NCBI GenBank assembly: GCA_963749535.1 | Contig: CAVVNF010000012.1 | Span: forward strand, 58,440 to 122,439 | DNA from: Chersky-299 sp963749535 | Lineage (GTDB): Bacteria; Actinomycetota; Thermoleophilia; RBG-16-64-13 | Reading direction: 5' to 3' | DNA: 64,000 bases | Shown here: positions 1-8,541 of the stretch, one piece after another | How positions within the stretch are numbered: position 1 is the stretch's first letter | Layout of the letters: each line of letters begins with the position of its first letter | Made by a program: the position numbers and the translations under genes | Notes under the pieces: generated by a model | What the model was told of the DNA's origin: nothing | Database searches by the model: none | What the model saw: only the letters and a program-made list of their open reading frames with translations

Positions 1-1
1 T

Positions 2-1057
2 GAAGGAATCCTCACAAAGGAGATGTACCTGCAGGGGTTGACGACTAGTCTGCCCGTATTTGTGCAGGAATTGATCATTCGGGCAACTCCGGGCTTGGAA
101 CAGGCGCGCCTAGTGAGGCCTGGTTATGCGGTCGAGTACGACTACCTCCCGCCCGAGCAGCTTACGCTGGCTCTCGAGACCAAGGCCGTGCGCAGCCTAT
201 TCTCGGCCGGACAACTAAACGGTACTTCCGGCTACGAGGAGGCTGCGGCACAGGGACTTATGGCCGGAATCAACGCGGCACTCCGAGTTCGGGACCAACC
301 CCCGTTCATCTTGAGGAGGGACCAGGGATACATCGGAGTGCTGATAGATGACCTGGTGACCAAGGGCGTTGATGAGCCCTACCGGATGTTCACGTCTCGG
401 GCGGAATACCGTCTGCTGCTCAGGCACGACAATGCGGGGGAGAGACTCTGTCCGCTCGGCCACTCTCTGGGCCTTATCAGTTCGCAGCAGTTGGCCCAAG
501 TGGAGGAGAAAGAGCGGCGGGTTCGGGAATACACTCAGTTGTTGGAAACTTCCTTCGTCAGAGCGAGTCCGGAAACTGACGGGCTGCTCGAGTCGCTTGG
601 CACGGTACCACTTGAGGAATCCCAAACCGCTGCAAGACTCTTGCGACGACCGCAGGTGACCTTTGATCAACTTCTCGGCATGCTTGCTGAAGATGATCGC
701 GAGCGATTGGAGTGCGTCCCAATAGAGGTTATGGAGCAGCTAGTCATTCAAGCCCGCTACGAGGGCTATATTCGCCGTCAACTGTCAGACATTCGTCGTC
801 ACCGCGCCACAGAATCCTTGGCATTTCCAGCGGATTTCGATTACGTGTCGTTGGAAGGTCTGACTTTTGAAGCAAAGGACAAGCTCAACCGGCTACGACC
901 CACCACGCTCGGCCAGGCGTCTCGTATCCCCGGAGTGTCGCCTGCGGATATTTCTCTGCTCCTAGTGCACGTTCATCGAGCAAACGCCTGGAACGACGGG
1001 GCCGAAGAGCGTAGGAATGCTGGGGCGGCCGAGGGGGCCACCACTGAAACTGGTTGA
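2..1057 (+). CDS. mnmG: tRNA uridine-5-carboxymethylaminomethyl modification enzyme MnmG, C-terminal part
   Basis: The gene is cut by the window edge; the frame is open from base 2 and the ATG at 23 is internal. What remains, about 351 residues, matches the second half of MnmG (GidA): the segment EGILTKEMYLQGLTTSLP near the start, then IRATPGLEQARLVRPGYAVE, and the C-terminal helical MnmE-binding domain ending in IPGVSPADISLLLVH. With MnmE the family installs cmnm5U/nm5U at the wobble uridine of certain tRNAs, using FAD and folate. The N-terminal FAD-binding half lies outside the window. The stop overlaps the start of rsmG by 41 bases, so the two are probably co-transcribed. The family assignment is secure. 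Confidence 0.95.
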   Translation, partial: EGILTKEMYLQGLTTSLPVFVQELIIRATPGLEQARLVRPGYAVEYDYLPPEQLTLALETKAVRSLFSAGQLNGTSGYEEAAAQGLMAGINAALRVRDQPPFILRRDQGYIGVLIDDLVTKGVDEPYRMFTSRAEYRLLLRHDNAGERLCPLGHSLGLISSQQLAQVEEKERRVREYTQLLETSFVRASPETDGLLESLGTVPLEESQTAARLLRRPQVTFDQLLGMLAEDDRERLECVPIEVMEQLVIQARYEGYIRRQLSDIRRHRATESLAFPADFDYVSLEGLTFEAKDKLNRLRPTTLGQASRIPGVSPADISLLLVHVHRANAWNDGAEERRNAGAAEGATTETG

Positions 1058-1745
1058 GAGGGACAGTTATCTCGCCCGCGGCCTAGATACCTGTGCCCAG
1101 GATGGTCTAGCCACCCTCGGCGACCTGCTTCTATCCTCAAGGACAAATGTTACGGCACTCAAAGATCCGCGAGAAATTGAACGCATGCACTTTCTCGACT
1201 CGCTGTCCCTTCTCGACCTTCCCGAGTTCTCCGCTGCCTCCAGCATCGTAGACATTGGCTCGGGTGCAGGCCTGCCGGCGTTGGTGCTCGCCCTCGCGCT
1301 GCCGAACGCCAGGCTCGTGGCGCTCGAGTCACAAGAAAAGAAGTGCAGGTTCATTCGAAAAGCATCGCAAGAACTTGGCCTTTCCAACCTGTCAGTCGAG
1401 TGCGCAAGAGCGGAGGACTACGCGCGAGGCGAGAGGAGAGCGTCGTTCGGCCTCGCAGTCTCACGGGCCCTTGCTCCCTTGGCCGTCGTCGCCGAACTTT
1501 CCCTTCCGCTTCTGGAGCTAGGCGGGGCGATGGTCGCCATGAAGGGGTCTGTCTCCAACCAAGAGCGTACGCAAGGCGAGAAGGCCCTCGCTATACTGGG
1601 GGCTGAGTCTATGGATATGGTTCGGCTGCACCCGTTCCCGGGAGACGAAAATAGGTGGGCGTGTGTGGCTGTCAAGCGGCGGGAGACGGATTCCCGCTTT
1701 CCTCGTCGCTCTGGAATGCCGGCTAAAAGGCCGCTTGGAGCATAA
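1017..1745 (+). CDS. rsmG: 16S rRNA (guanine527-N7)-methyltransferase RsmG (GidB)
   Basis: This 242-residue protein has the RsmG hallmarks: NVTALKDPREIERMHFLDSL in the N-terminal third, the SAM-binding glycine motif DIGSGAGLPAL near residue 82, and a basic C-terminus with FPRRSGMPAKRPL. The enzyme methylates G527 of 16S rRNA with SAM. The ATG at 1017 lies inside the mnmG end; a shorter start is possible, but the length suits the family. The order mnmG-rsmG-parA-parB is the classic origin-proximal arrangement of many bacteria. Confidence 0.93.
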   Translation: MLGRPRGPPLKLVERDSYLARGLDTCAQDGLATLGDLLLSSRTNVTALKDPREIERMHFLDSLSLLDLPEFSAASSIVDIGSGAGLPALVLALALPNARLVALESQEKKCRFIRKASQELGLSNLSVECARAEDYARGERRASFGLAVSRALAPLAVVAELSLPLLELGGAMVAMKGSVSNQERTQGEKALAILGAESMDMVRLHPFPGDENRWACVAVKRRETDSRFPRRSGMPAKRPLGA

Positions 1746-1861
1746 GTATCCACGAAGGAAGTGGACGGCGGCTGGGAAAGTGGCCGCGTTGAGGGAATGG
1801 CAGGGCGCATGCGACAAGTGTTGAAGACCGCTCAAGAGCCGATGACGAAAGCAGCTAGACC

Positions 1862-2626
1862 CTGATTTACGCGATCGCAAACCAAAAAGGCGGGGTGGGG
1901 AAGACGACTACCGCCATCAATCTGGCCGCGAACCTGGCCCAGGCGGGGGAGAAGGTCCTCCTCGTCGACATGGATTCCCAGGCCAACGCCACTCATGGCT
2001 TGGGCGTCAGAGTGCCGCGCGGCGAACCCACGATTCTGGAAGTATTGCTGGGAGAGAAGGCGCTAGCCTCAATCATTCGCCCATCCTCGGTCGAGAGGCT
2101 GGACGTTGCTCCGTCGTCACCAGACATGGCGGGTTCGAGCGTGCTGCTGCCAAATCTCGACCGCCGCGAGTACAGATTGAAGGACGCGGTCCAAGAACTG
2201 CAGAAGAGCGGCTCGCATCATGACTACATCTTCTTCGACTGTCCGCCGTCGTTGGGGCTGCTTACAATAAACTCCCTTGTGGCTGCTCATCAGGTGATCA
2301 TTCCGGTCCAGACGGAGTACTACGCTCTTGAGGGTCTAGCTCAGCTGATCTCGACGGTTTTCGCGGTACGAGAGAGGCTGAACCCGTCGCTTAAGATTGC
2401 CGGACTAGTGCTTACGATGATGGACCCGCGCACCATGCTGGCCAGGCAAGTGGAGCGAGAGATCAGATCACATTTCCCGAATCTGAGCTTCAAAACGGTT
2501 ATTCCCCGCAACGTCCGCTTGGCGGAGGCGCCGAGTCATGGCTTGCCCGTTTCGATGATCGATCCGCACTGTGCCGGGTCGGACGCTTATTTCGATCTTG
2601 CGATGGAGGTTGTAGGTCATGGCTAA
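1862..2626 (+). CDS. parA: Chromosome-partitioning ATPase ParA/Soj (start codon unusual or frame-shifted)
   Basis: The product is a deviant-Walker ParA ATPase: IYAIANQKGGVGKTTTAINL at the N-terminus (signature lysines in KGGVGKT), DMDSQANAT, then FFDCPPSLGLLTINSL (Walker B-like). It works with ParB on origin segregation. The start is odd. After an in-frame TAG at 1856-1858 no ATG/GTG/TTG occurs before the Walker motif; the first GTG (1895) lies inside it. Either CTG at 1862 starts translation, giving M-IYAIANQKGG, or one C is missing from the CCC at 1860-1862. With four Cs, the ATG at 1842 would give MTKAARPLIYAIANQKGG. The second option fits the other homopolymer shifts in this window. The 3' end overlaps parB by 8 bases. 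Confidence 0.9.
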   Translation: MIYAIANQKGGVGKTTTAINLAANLAQAGEKVLLVDMDSQANATHGLGVRVPRGEPTILEVLLGEKALASIIRPSSVERLDVAPSSPDMAGSSVLLPNLDRREYRLKDAVQELQKSGSHHDYIFFDCPPSLGLLTINSLVAAHQVIIPVQTEYYALEGLAQLISTVFAVRERLNPSLKIAGLVLTMMDPRTMLARQVEREIRSHFPNLSFKTVIPRNVRLAEAPSHGLPVSMIDPHCAGSDAYFDLAMEVVGHG

Positions 2627-3506
2627 GAGACCGGCTCTGGGCAGGGGTCTGGCAGCGTTGCTGGGCGAGGGCACCGACGCTGAGGGCGCCGCACTGATCG
2701 ATGACGCTGCCGTTCTCGGTGGTGGCGGAGTTGTAGATCTGCCTGTTGGGTCTATCAAGCGCAATCGGCGTCAACCTCGCCGTGTCATGGATCCGGAGGC
2801 CCTGGAAGAACTTGCCCAGTCGATAGCCGCAGTGGGTGTGGTTCAGCCGATCATCGTCCGTCAGACTTCTGAGGGCTATGAATTGATCGCTGGCGAGAGG
2901 CGATGGCTAGCCGCGCAGAAAGCCGGGTTTACCGTTGTTCCTGCAATTTTGCGTGGTGCCTCCGATACCGAAAGCCTTGAGATCGCGCTGATCGAGAACG
3001 TGGTCCGCCAGCAACTGAACCCCGTCGACGAAGCATACGCGCTCAAGATCCTTCTGGAGGACCTCGGCGTCACCCAAGAGAATCTTGCTGCTCGAGTCGG
3101 CAAGAGCCGCTCTGCCATCGCGAACAAGGTGCGCCTGCTGGACCTTCCATCAGGCATCCAGGAATTGATGAGCGCGGGTTCGTTAAGTGAGGGCCATGGG
3201 CGCGCGTTGCTAGCAGTCGGTGAACGCGGGAAACAATTGCGTTTGGCGCGCCGCGCGTCGGAGCGAGGTCTCTCGGTGCGTCAGGTGGAAGAAGAGGTCC
3301 GTAGGTTGAACGACGTCTCCGGAACGAAGGCTGCGGCCCCGGCGACGGCTTTGGAGCCCGAATTGGCAGACCAGGTCCGAGACAGATTCTTCTCTTCCCT
3401 GGGTGTTGTGCCTAGGCTCAGGCTGCGGGGCAAAGGCGGAAGAGTGGAGATTCCGTTCTCGGACGCGGACGATCTGCGCCGTTTGATGGAGAGACTCGGG
3501 TCCTGA
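2619..3506 (+). CDS. parB: Chromosome-partitioning protein ParB/Spo0J
   Basis: This 295-residue protein opens with the typical MAKRPALGRGLAALLG helix that stimulates ParA. The ParB/Srx N-terminal domain follows, with GERRWLAAQKAGF (CTP-binding GERRxRA region) and ALIENVVRQQLNPVDEA, then a central helix-turn-helix around VTQENLAARVGKSRSAIANK that reads parS, and a C-terminal dimer domain. ParB binds parS sites near the origin, spreads as a CTP clamp and recruits SMC. The start overlaps the parA stop, which implies translational coupling. I did not identify a clear parS palindrome by eye in this window. Confidence 0.95.
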   Translation: MAKRPALGRGLAALLGEGTDAEGAALIDDAAVLGGGGVVDLPVGSIKRNRRQPRRVMDPEALEELAQSIAAVGVVQPIIVRQTSEGYELIAGERRWLAAQKAGFTVVPAILRGASDTESLEIALIENVVRQQLNPVDEAYALKILLEDLGVTQENLAARVGKSRSAIANKVRLLDLPSGIQELMSAGSLSEGHGRALLAVGERGKQLRLARRASERGLSVRQVEEEVRRLNDVSGTKAAAPATALEPELADQVRDRFFSSLGVVPRLRLRGKGGRVEIPFSDADDLRRLMERLGS

Positions 3507-3534
3507 ACTGGCGGATGCAGGTCTTTGGCCGGTT

Positions 3535-3558
3535 GACCCGGTCCTTTTTGACGGGGTC
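3535..3558 (+). terminator. Stem-loop after parB
   Basis: Nine-base arms (3535-3543 and 3550-3558) pair at 8 of 9 positions around a CTTTTT loop, 29 bases after the parB stop. No U-tract follows, so intrinsic termination is uncertain; it may only stabilise the 3' end. Confidence 0.35.
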
Positions 3559-3620
3559 TGGATAGTCGCAGCGGGCAGCGTCCCTGTCCTTCCATCTTCT
3601 TATCTCGTGTTTCTTGTCAT

Positions 3621-3938
3621 GTGTCTTTCGTCATGCGCTTCTCGTCATCCCACGCTCTTGACCATTCGCGCGCGAAGGTGGACAGTACTTCCCTCACTGA
3701 GGCGTTGACAAAAGCTGTCGCCAACGCGCGTGAGAAGGCGCAAGCCCTTGCTGAAGCCCAGGGAGTCAAGTTGGGCGGGGTTGTCTCTATGACAGAGGGC
3801 ACAGTGGATCAGCCGACGATTCCGCAGTACGACAGCGCCAAGACTGCAACTGGAAGCTCGGTCGAAAAACCGCCGGTCAGCGCCGGCACCGTCGAGATCA
3901 CCGGGAGCATGACGGTCATGTACAGCCTTACCAATTGA
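3621..3938 (+). pseudogene. Remnant of a SIMPL (DUF541/YggE) domain protein
   Basis: The 105-residue frame resembles only the C-terminal part of SIMPL-domain periplasmic proteins: LTKAVANAREKAQALAEAQG, a VKLGGVVSMTEG strand, and a final strand TVEITGSMTVMYSL. Family members are normally about 230-250 residues with a signal peptide; here the N-terminal half and signal peptide are absent, and the region from parB to 3621 is too short to hold them. The GTG at 3621 is just the first start codon of the open frame and has no ribosome-binding site. A degraded 3' remnant is the simplest reading. The function of SIMPL proteins is poorly defined. Confidence 0.55.
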
Positions 3939-4016
3939 AAGCGAAGCTCAGCCTGGGCTCGAACGTTCTGATGATCGGCCGGTCTTGCCCGCCACACGTC
4001 CTGTTATTATGGGCGC

Positions 4017-4718
4017 ATGGGATTCCGGATCGTCATCGAGAAGACCCAAGATACATGGGTGCTTGAGCTCACGGTGAGCTTGACGCGGGTCGAGAGCGCG
4101 GAAGTCTTCGTGTCGGGAGATACCCTGCTCCAATGGCCGGAAGACGGCCTGCGGTCAGTGAGCAATCTTCCTCTTCAGCGCACAACGATGTTTATCTCTG
4201 AGGCGGCCGCTCGGTCCGAGGGAGTCCGCCTCGAATATGCCACCGAGAAGCAGGCTGCGAGTGCTGCGGCGATGCTTCGAACAGAACTGGAAGAAGCCGG
4301 TATCCAAGAAGAGTCGCGGACGTCGCCAGCAATTCCCGGGAGGTCTGTGGATCTCTTTAGGGAGGCACTGGCCGAGTACCTCACGCTTCCGGGGATGCGA
4401 GCGGCGATATTGGTTTCTGACCAAGGACTCATGATCAGCGGGGTCGCCATCGACGGCGTGGACACCGTAAGTATTGCGGCGCTCATCGTCGACACGATTT
4501 CTTCGGCTCAAAGACTGGGCGCGCAGGCTCGGGGCGGATCTCTAGGCACTATGACAGTGGAGTACGAGAACTTGAGTCTGATCGTCGCCCCATTTTCATC
4601 CGAGGTGATGTTGGTCCTAGTCGCTGAACCCGGTTCAATGGCGGCGGCATCTCCTCGAACGGGACGCACGGCTCCCGAGGATACGTCTGATTCCCGAGGT
4701 GTCGGCGCGCCGGAGTAG
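4017..4718 (+). CDS. Roadblock/LC7-domain protein with an extra N-terminal region
   Basis: The last ~120 of 233 residues look like a Roadblock/LC7 (longin-like) domain: AAILVSDQGLMISG (strand-turn), a helix IAALIVDTISSAQRLGAQA, then GTMTVEYENLSLIVAPFSSE and VMLVLVAEP. Bacterial Roadblock proteins such as MglB regulate small Ras-like GTPases; many actinobacterial ones sit in conservon operons. No GTPase or conservon partner is adjacent, so this copy is an orphan. The first ~100 residues show no family I recognise. The ATG at 4017 is the first in the frame and lacks a strong Shine-Dalgarno. Confidence 0.65.
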   Translation: MGFRIVIEKTQDTWVLELTVSLTRVESAEVFVSGDTLLQWPEDGLRSVSNLPLQRTTMFISEAAARSEGVRLEYATEKQAASAAAMLRTELEEAGIQEESRTSPAIPGRSVDLFREALAEYLTLPGMRAAILVSDQGLMISGVAIDGVDTVSIAALIVDTISSAQRLGAQARGGSLGTMTVEYENLSLIVAPFSSEVMLVLVAEPGSMAAASPRTGRTAPEDTSDSRGVGAPE

Positions 4719-4730
4719 TCCTCGCTCAGT

Positions 4731-4754
4731 CCTGAGGTGTCTTGAAACCTCAGG
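4731..4754. terminator. Perfect 8-bp hairpin between convergent genes
   Basis: CCTGAGGT (4731-4738) and ACCTCAGG (4747-4754) form a perfect stem with an 8-base loop. It lies between the Roadblock gene and the convergent gene ending at 4793, where a shared terminator would be expected. No T-run follows on either strand. Confidence 0.45.
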
Positions 4755-4792
4755 CGGGCGGTCGTTGGGCCCTTCCAAGGGTCACGCCGGGG

Positions 4793-5335
4793 TCACCTCG
4801 GTGATGGATTCGGCTGGAGGTGAGTGCCGATTTGTTTTCCCGTGACGTAATCTAAGAAGCCGATCACTTCGACGCTGCCGGCAGTCACGGAACTAGAAGC
4901 GGGGAAAGTCGCCTCGGTCGTCGTCGCGGTGCCCCGGTCCGATCCTGGCGCCAGAGGTTGGCTGGGGCCGAGTATCCCCCAGACCTCCCACACAAGCCGG
5001 GGCGGATCCATGATCGTGAGAGCCACGCCGGCTCGAGTATAGTAAACGTACGGCTTCCTATCGGGGAAGTAAAGCAGCTTCACCTTGGTCGGTCTCAGTG
5101 AGCTGGCCGAGAAGACCGCTTTCGCCTGGCTCAGCGCCTTGCCCGAGTTGCTGAGTTGTGCGGAGCCCGAGGCACGAAGCAAGGCTACGATGAAACCGTA
5201 CGCTCTGATAGGGTGAGTCGCGTACTCACCGTCCTGATTCGGCGAAGTGAACCGTTCGGCGATGGGGAGCGGAAGGGCCAACAGCAACAGAATCACCGCT
5301 GGGATAATCCAAAACAGATGGCGTACGGGTCGCAT
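4793..5335 (-). CDS. Membrane-anchored protein of unknown function
   Basis: This 180-residue protein starts MRPVRHLFWIIPAVILLLLA, a short basic N-terminus followed by one hydrophobic segment (residues ~8-27), so it is anchored in the membrane or secreted. The rest is soluble and probably extracytoplasmic, with strands such as VKLLYFPDRKPYVYYTRAGV and an S/T-rich stretch around residues 130-155. I recognise no family. It is transcribed divergently from the adenosyltransferase gene, sharing the 5336-5464 gap. Confidence 0.6.
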   Translation of the reverse strand: MRPVRHLFWIIPAVILLLLALPLPIAERFTSPNQDGEYATHPIRAYGFIVALLRASGSAQLSNSGKALSQAKAVFSASSLRPTKVKLLYFPDRKPYVYYTRAGVALTIMDPPRLVWEVWGILGPSQPLAPGSDRGTATTTEATFPASSSVTAGSVEVIGFLDYVTGKQIGTHLQPNPSPR

Positions 5336-5464
5336 GCGGCAGAGTTCCCTCCGAGTCTCACCATCGGGGCGCCCGGATCAACCGTGCCCGGTTCGGTTCC
5401 CAAGGTGTCTCGAACCAGATTATCCTTCAGGAGGGTGGAAAACGCCACGTGGGAAGGAGCGCCG

Positions 5465-5986
5465 GTGCTCGGCCAAGGCAGGATCATAGTCAATACCGGA
5501 GATGGCAAGGGGAAAACCACCGCAGCTTTTGGCACCGTCTTTCGAGCGGCCGGCCACGGACAGAGGATAGCCGTGGTTCAGTTCATCAAGGGCGAGTGGA
5601 ACTATGGAGAGGTTCGAGCGGCTGAGAAGTTCTCGAACGTAGAAATCACCAGGATCGGGGCGGGTTTCACATGGCTGGCCAAGGATCCAGAAGAGTCCCG
5701 GAATCTGGCTCGGGAGGCCTGGACCAAATGCCTTGAACTAGGAACGAGCGAAGAGCTCGACCTGCTTGTGATGGATGAGCTGAATTGCGCGGTGGCCGAG
5801 GGCTTCGTCGGTGTGGAAGAGGTTGTCCAATTCCTTCGGCAGAAGCCGCCTCGTCTTTCTGTGATCATCACTGGGAGAGACGCGCGGGCAGAGATCATTG
5901 ATGTCGCGGATACCGTGACGGACATGAGATGCATCAAGCACGCCTTTGCTCAAGGAGTGCCTGGTCGGCGCGGCATAGAGTATTGA
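5465..5986 (+). CDS. cobO: Cob(I)yrinic acid a,c-diamide adenosyltransferase (CobA/CobO/BtuR family)
   Basis: The sequence GRIIVNTGDGKGKTTAAFG near the N-terminus is the family P-loop, followed by VVQFIKGEWNYGEV, LDLLVMDELN and the conserved VIITGRDA and EIIDVADTVTDM. The enzyme transfers the 5'-deoxyadenosyl group of ATP to Co(I) corrinoids to make adenosylcobalamin precursors or salvage the cofactor. The frame is open upstream to 5156, but that extension is antisense to the divergent membrane protein. The GTG at 5465 has an AAGGAG box at 5454-5459 and gives the usual ~173 residues, so I place the start there. No other cobalamin gene is nearby. Confidence 0.9.
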   Translation: MLGQGRIIVNTGDGKGKTTAAFGTVFRAAGHGQRIAVVQFIKGEWNYGEVRAAEKFSNVEITRIGAGFTWLAKDPEESRNLAREAWTKCLELGTSEELDLLVMDELNCAVAEGFVGVEEVVQFLRQKPPRLSVIITGRDARAEIIDVADTVTDMRCIKHAFAQGVPGRRGIEY

Positions 5987-6267
5987 CCTGCCTCAGGCCG
6001 CTTCATGGTGGCAGGACCATCAGACCATCACGGTCGACGAGTCGACGGTTGGCTTGCCGCAGTCACGTGCCCGAGGCGACTGGCCACGGCAAGATCCCTA
6101 CATCCAGCAACATAGGCGTAGTCTGCCGCGGGTCCCGGAGCAATCTCCCGGAGCCATCGGCGCGCCGCATTGGAGGGCGTATCGGGCATCGGTCGGGCGG
6201 TCCGCAGGGCACTCCGCACGAGAGACGGCGCGCGGACGCTCCAGTCATTACTCCAGTCAGGCGAACG
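5987..6267. other. 281-base region without a recognised gene
   Basis: This gap lies between the convergent ends of the adenosyltransferase and rlmN. Short frames on both strands show no family resemblance, hydrophobic segment or ribosome-binding site. I see no convincing terminator. Confidence 0.4.
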
Positions 6268-7587
6268 CTAGGACTTATCCGAGTAAGACCCGAGTCGGCC
6301 TGCTAGCTGCCCGCACGCGGCGTCGATCCGACCGCCTTTGCTCTGCCGGACTACTGTTTCGATGCGACTGCTGGTCAGAATGCTACGAAAGGCCTCGACC
6401 GCCTGGTGAGTTGGGGGGTGCAAAAGGCCGGCTGGCCTGTCGGCGCGACCCGAATCGGCGGCCGGAATGGAAGGTCGGTTTGCCGCAGTCGCTGATTTCG
6501 GCTGCGGTCCTCGCCAGACCGGATTCCACACAAGGAGGTTAACGGAGACCACGTGGCCTTTGAGCAGGGCAGCCAGTCTCCGAGCATCCTCGGGTGAATC
6601 GTTAACGTCACCCAGGAGAACGTATTCGACGAGCAGTTTGCGGTGCGTCAGTTCGAAGTGGTCCCACGCCGCGGCCAGGACCTCCGCCAGCGAGTGCCGG
6701 AACTTGGGAGGAATGAGCCGGGCTCGCAGAGCGTCGTCGGCGGCATGGAGGCTGACGGCGAGGTTCACCTGAGGCTCCTCATCCGCGAGCCTGCGTATTC
6801 CGGCGGGGATTCCTACGGTTGAGATAGAGAGAGACCGATGGGATATGTTCATTCCGGAAGGGTCGGTGAGCACCCGTATCGATGTGAGGACCGCCTGCAG
6901 ATTCAGAAGTGGTTCTCCCATGCCCATGAAGACGATGTTCGAGAGCCTCCTCCCTTCACCGTGCAAGAGCGCCGAAACCGCGCGAGCTTGGTCGACGATC
7001 TCTGCGACATTCAGGTTGCGGGTGAGGCCCATGCCCCCAGTGGCACAGAAGACGCAGCCGACCGCGCAGCCTACCTGGGTGGAGATGCAGGCCGTGACTC
7101 GTTGCCGGTAGCGCATGACGACGGTCTCGATGCACGCCCCGTCGGACCCGGCGAGAAGGAGCTTGCTGGTGCCGTCTTCGGACGAGCGCCGGGCTGTCTC
7201 TCGAAGGACCGACGCGCCGCGATCTTGCAGCCGGGACCTGAGGTCACCCGGAATCGATGTCGCCTCGGCGAACTCGACGCCGGGATGATGGACCAGGTGC
7301 TCGTAGACTTGCCCGTACCGGTAGAGTGGCGCATTCGAGTCAAGCAATTCCTGGTGGAGATCGGGGCGATAAAGTGCGAGCAGATCTTGAGCGCTCAAAG
7401 GTGGCCGCGGAACCTTGACCTGGCGCGTTGCGCCGGTCTTGGGGTGGCTCTTTTGAGCCGAATCGGAACGGCGCGCCACAGAAGCGCGCGAAACCCGCTT
7501 GGCTCCGTCCTCCCGCGAGGCGGAGGCAGGGCGTCGTTGATCGCGGCCGGCAGGCTTCGAGCGGGCGGGCTTCGCGGGGGTAGCCAT
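6268..7587 (-). CDS. rlmN: Dual-specificity 23S rRNA/tRNA adenine-C2 methyltransferase RlmN
   Basis: RlmN is a radical-SAM enzyme that makes 2-methyladenosine at 23S A2503 and tRNA A37. The CxxxCxxC cluster is visible in CAVGCVFCATGGMGLTRNL, followed by NIVFMGMGEPLLN and ISTVGIPAGIRRLA. The methyl-carrying C-terminal cysteine is probably the one in DAACGQLAG. The protein is 439 residues, longer than the usual 350-380, because of a ~70-residue basic, Ser/Arg-rich N-terminal tail and a Pro/Ala-rich insert near residues 365-395. Its ATG directly follows the TAA of the DUF62 gene, so it is the last gene of the minus-strand glucan operon. Confidence 0.92.
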   Translation of the reverse strand: MATPAKPARSKPAGRDQRRPASASREDGAKRVSRASVARRSDSAQKSHPKTGATRQVKVPRPPLSAQDLLALYRPDLHQELLDSNAPLYRYGQVYEHLVHHPGVEFAEATSIPGDLRSRLQDRGASVLRETARRSSEDGTSKLLLAGSDGACIETVVMRYRQRVTACISTQVGCAVGCVFCATGGMGLTRNLNVAEIVDQARAVSALLHGEGRRLSNIVFMGMGEPLLNLQAVLTSIRVLTDPSGMNISHRSLSISTVGIPAGIRRLADEEPQVNLAVSLHAADDALRARLIPPKFRHSLAEVLAAAWDHFELTHRKLLVEYVLLGDVNDSPEDARRLAALLKGHVVSVNLLVWNPVWRGPQPKSATAANRPSIPAADSGRADRPAGLLHPPTHQAVEAFRSILTSSRIETVVRQSKGGRIDAACGQLAGRLGSYSDKS

Positions 7588-8541
7588 TTACAGGTCCAGA
7601 GGACTTGTTGTCGGCAGGGGCGGCATACGGATGCCGCCCATACGACCGTGATCCGTGGTGACGTCCGTCGCGGTGACTCCAGGCGGGCCCGATGAGTCGC
7701 CTGAGCGGGCTTCGGCCAAGGGGCTGATCCTGAGCAACATCCCGCGTTGGACTCCCAATACCTCCGCGGCACTCGCACCGTTGAGCGCAAGCGCCACCTG
7801 GCCCCAGGAGTCACGGTAGAGCCCCAACTCCCCCGGGGCTAGGTCTCCATAGGTGTGTACGTGTCGGGCGCTCCACTGAGGAACGCACTCGCCTACTACC
7901 TCGACGTCCATCCGCAGTGACGATATTCCGACCTTGTCATAAGACAGAGCCAGCCCAATATTGCCAAATCGGTCTACCTCGATAACCTCGGTGGTCACGC
8001 CGGAGCTGTCGAACTTGACGATGCGCTCAGGCAGGCGGGCGATCGAGTCGAGATCGGTGCGCGCGGATATCTCCGCGGCGGGTACGCCAGAGGAAAGGAT
8101 AGCGGCCGCGGGGGCAAAAAGGTCCCGGCCGTGAAATGTGTGGGAAGCTCGGTCGTCGGCGAGTCCGGCTCGGGTGCGCACCAGTCCTTGATCCAACACC
8201 CAGGCCTCGGAGCCTCCTCCGAGAGCATCGAGCGCGGCGACCAAGAGACCATTATCCGGTCCGATCAACAAGTCCCCCCTCATAGCGCGCAGCGCGAGCG
8301 GGCGACGGTCGGTACCCACGCCCGGGTCGACAACCGCAAGATGCACGGCCACGGGGCACAGCGGCGCCACCCTGGCGAGAACGGCCGCCCCTTCGCGGAC
8401 ATCCCCCACCGCTACCTCGTGCGAGATGTGCATCACCTTGGCCCCTGGGCGCAGCAGAGTGAGTGTTGCCTCGCAGGCCGCGACATACCCCCCGCTCCAG
8501 CCGAAATCGGTCAGGAACGTGATGAGATCGTAATCCCTCAT
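7588..8541 (-). CDS. DUF62-family S-adenosyl-L-methionine hydrolase (adenosine-forming)
   Basis: The protein begins ITFLTDFGWSGGYVAACEA, followed by HISHEVAVGDVREGA, HLAVVDPGVGTDRRPLA and FHGRDLFAPAAA, which are the motifs of the fluorinase/chlorinase-like DUF62 superfamily. Most members without a halide pocket use water or hydroxide and split SAM to adenosine and methionine. The frame is open upstream to 8694, but that segment overlaps the GH57 gene. The ATG at 8541 forms an ATGA overlap with the upstream stop and begins MRDYDLITFLTDFG, which fits family starts. The C-terminal ~30 residues are low in complexity. Confidence 0.85.
   Translation of the reverse strand: MRDYDLITFLTDFGWSGGYVAACEATLTLLRPGAKVMHISHEVAVGDVREGAAVLARVAPLCPVAVHLAVVDPGVGTDRRPLALRAMRGDLLIGPDNGLLVAALDALGGGSEAWVLDQGLVRTRAGLADDRASHTFHGRDLFAPAAAILSSGVPAAEISARTDLDSIARLPERIVKFDSSGVTTEVIEVDRFGNIGLALSYDKVGISSLRMDVEVVGECVPQWSARHVHTYGDLAPGELGLYRDSWGQVALALNGASAAEVLGVQRGMLLRISPLAEARSGDSSGPPGVTATDVTTDHGRMGGIRMPPLPTTSPLDL

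Noticed and set aside
1842..1865. A recoded TGA (1863-1865) in the parA leader as a second selenocysteine
   Set aside because: The codons after this TGA in that frame do not encode ParA; a frame change is needed, so it is a shift, not recoding.
5156..5464. N-terminal extension of the cobalamin adenosyltransferase
   Set aside because: It is antisense to the divergent membrane protein, has no family similarity, and GTG 5465 has a proper ribosome site.
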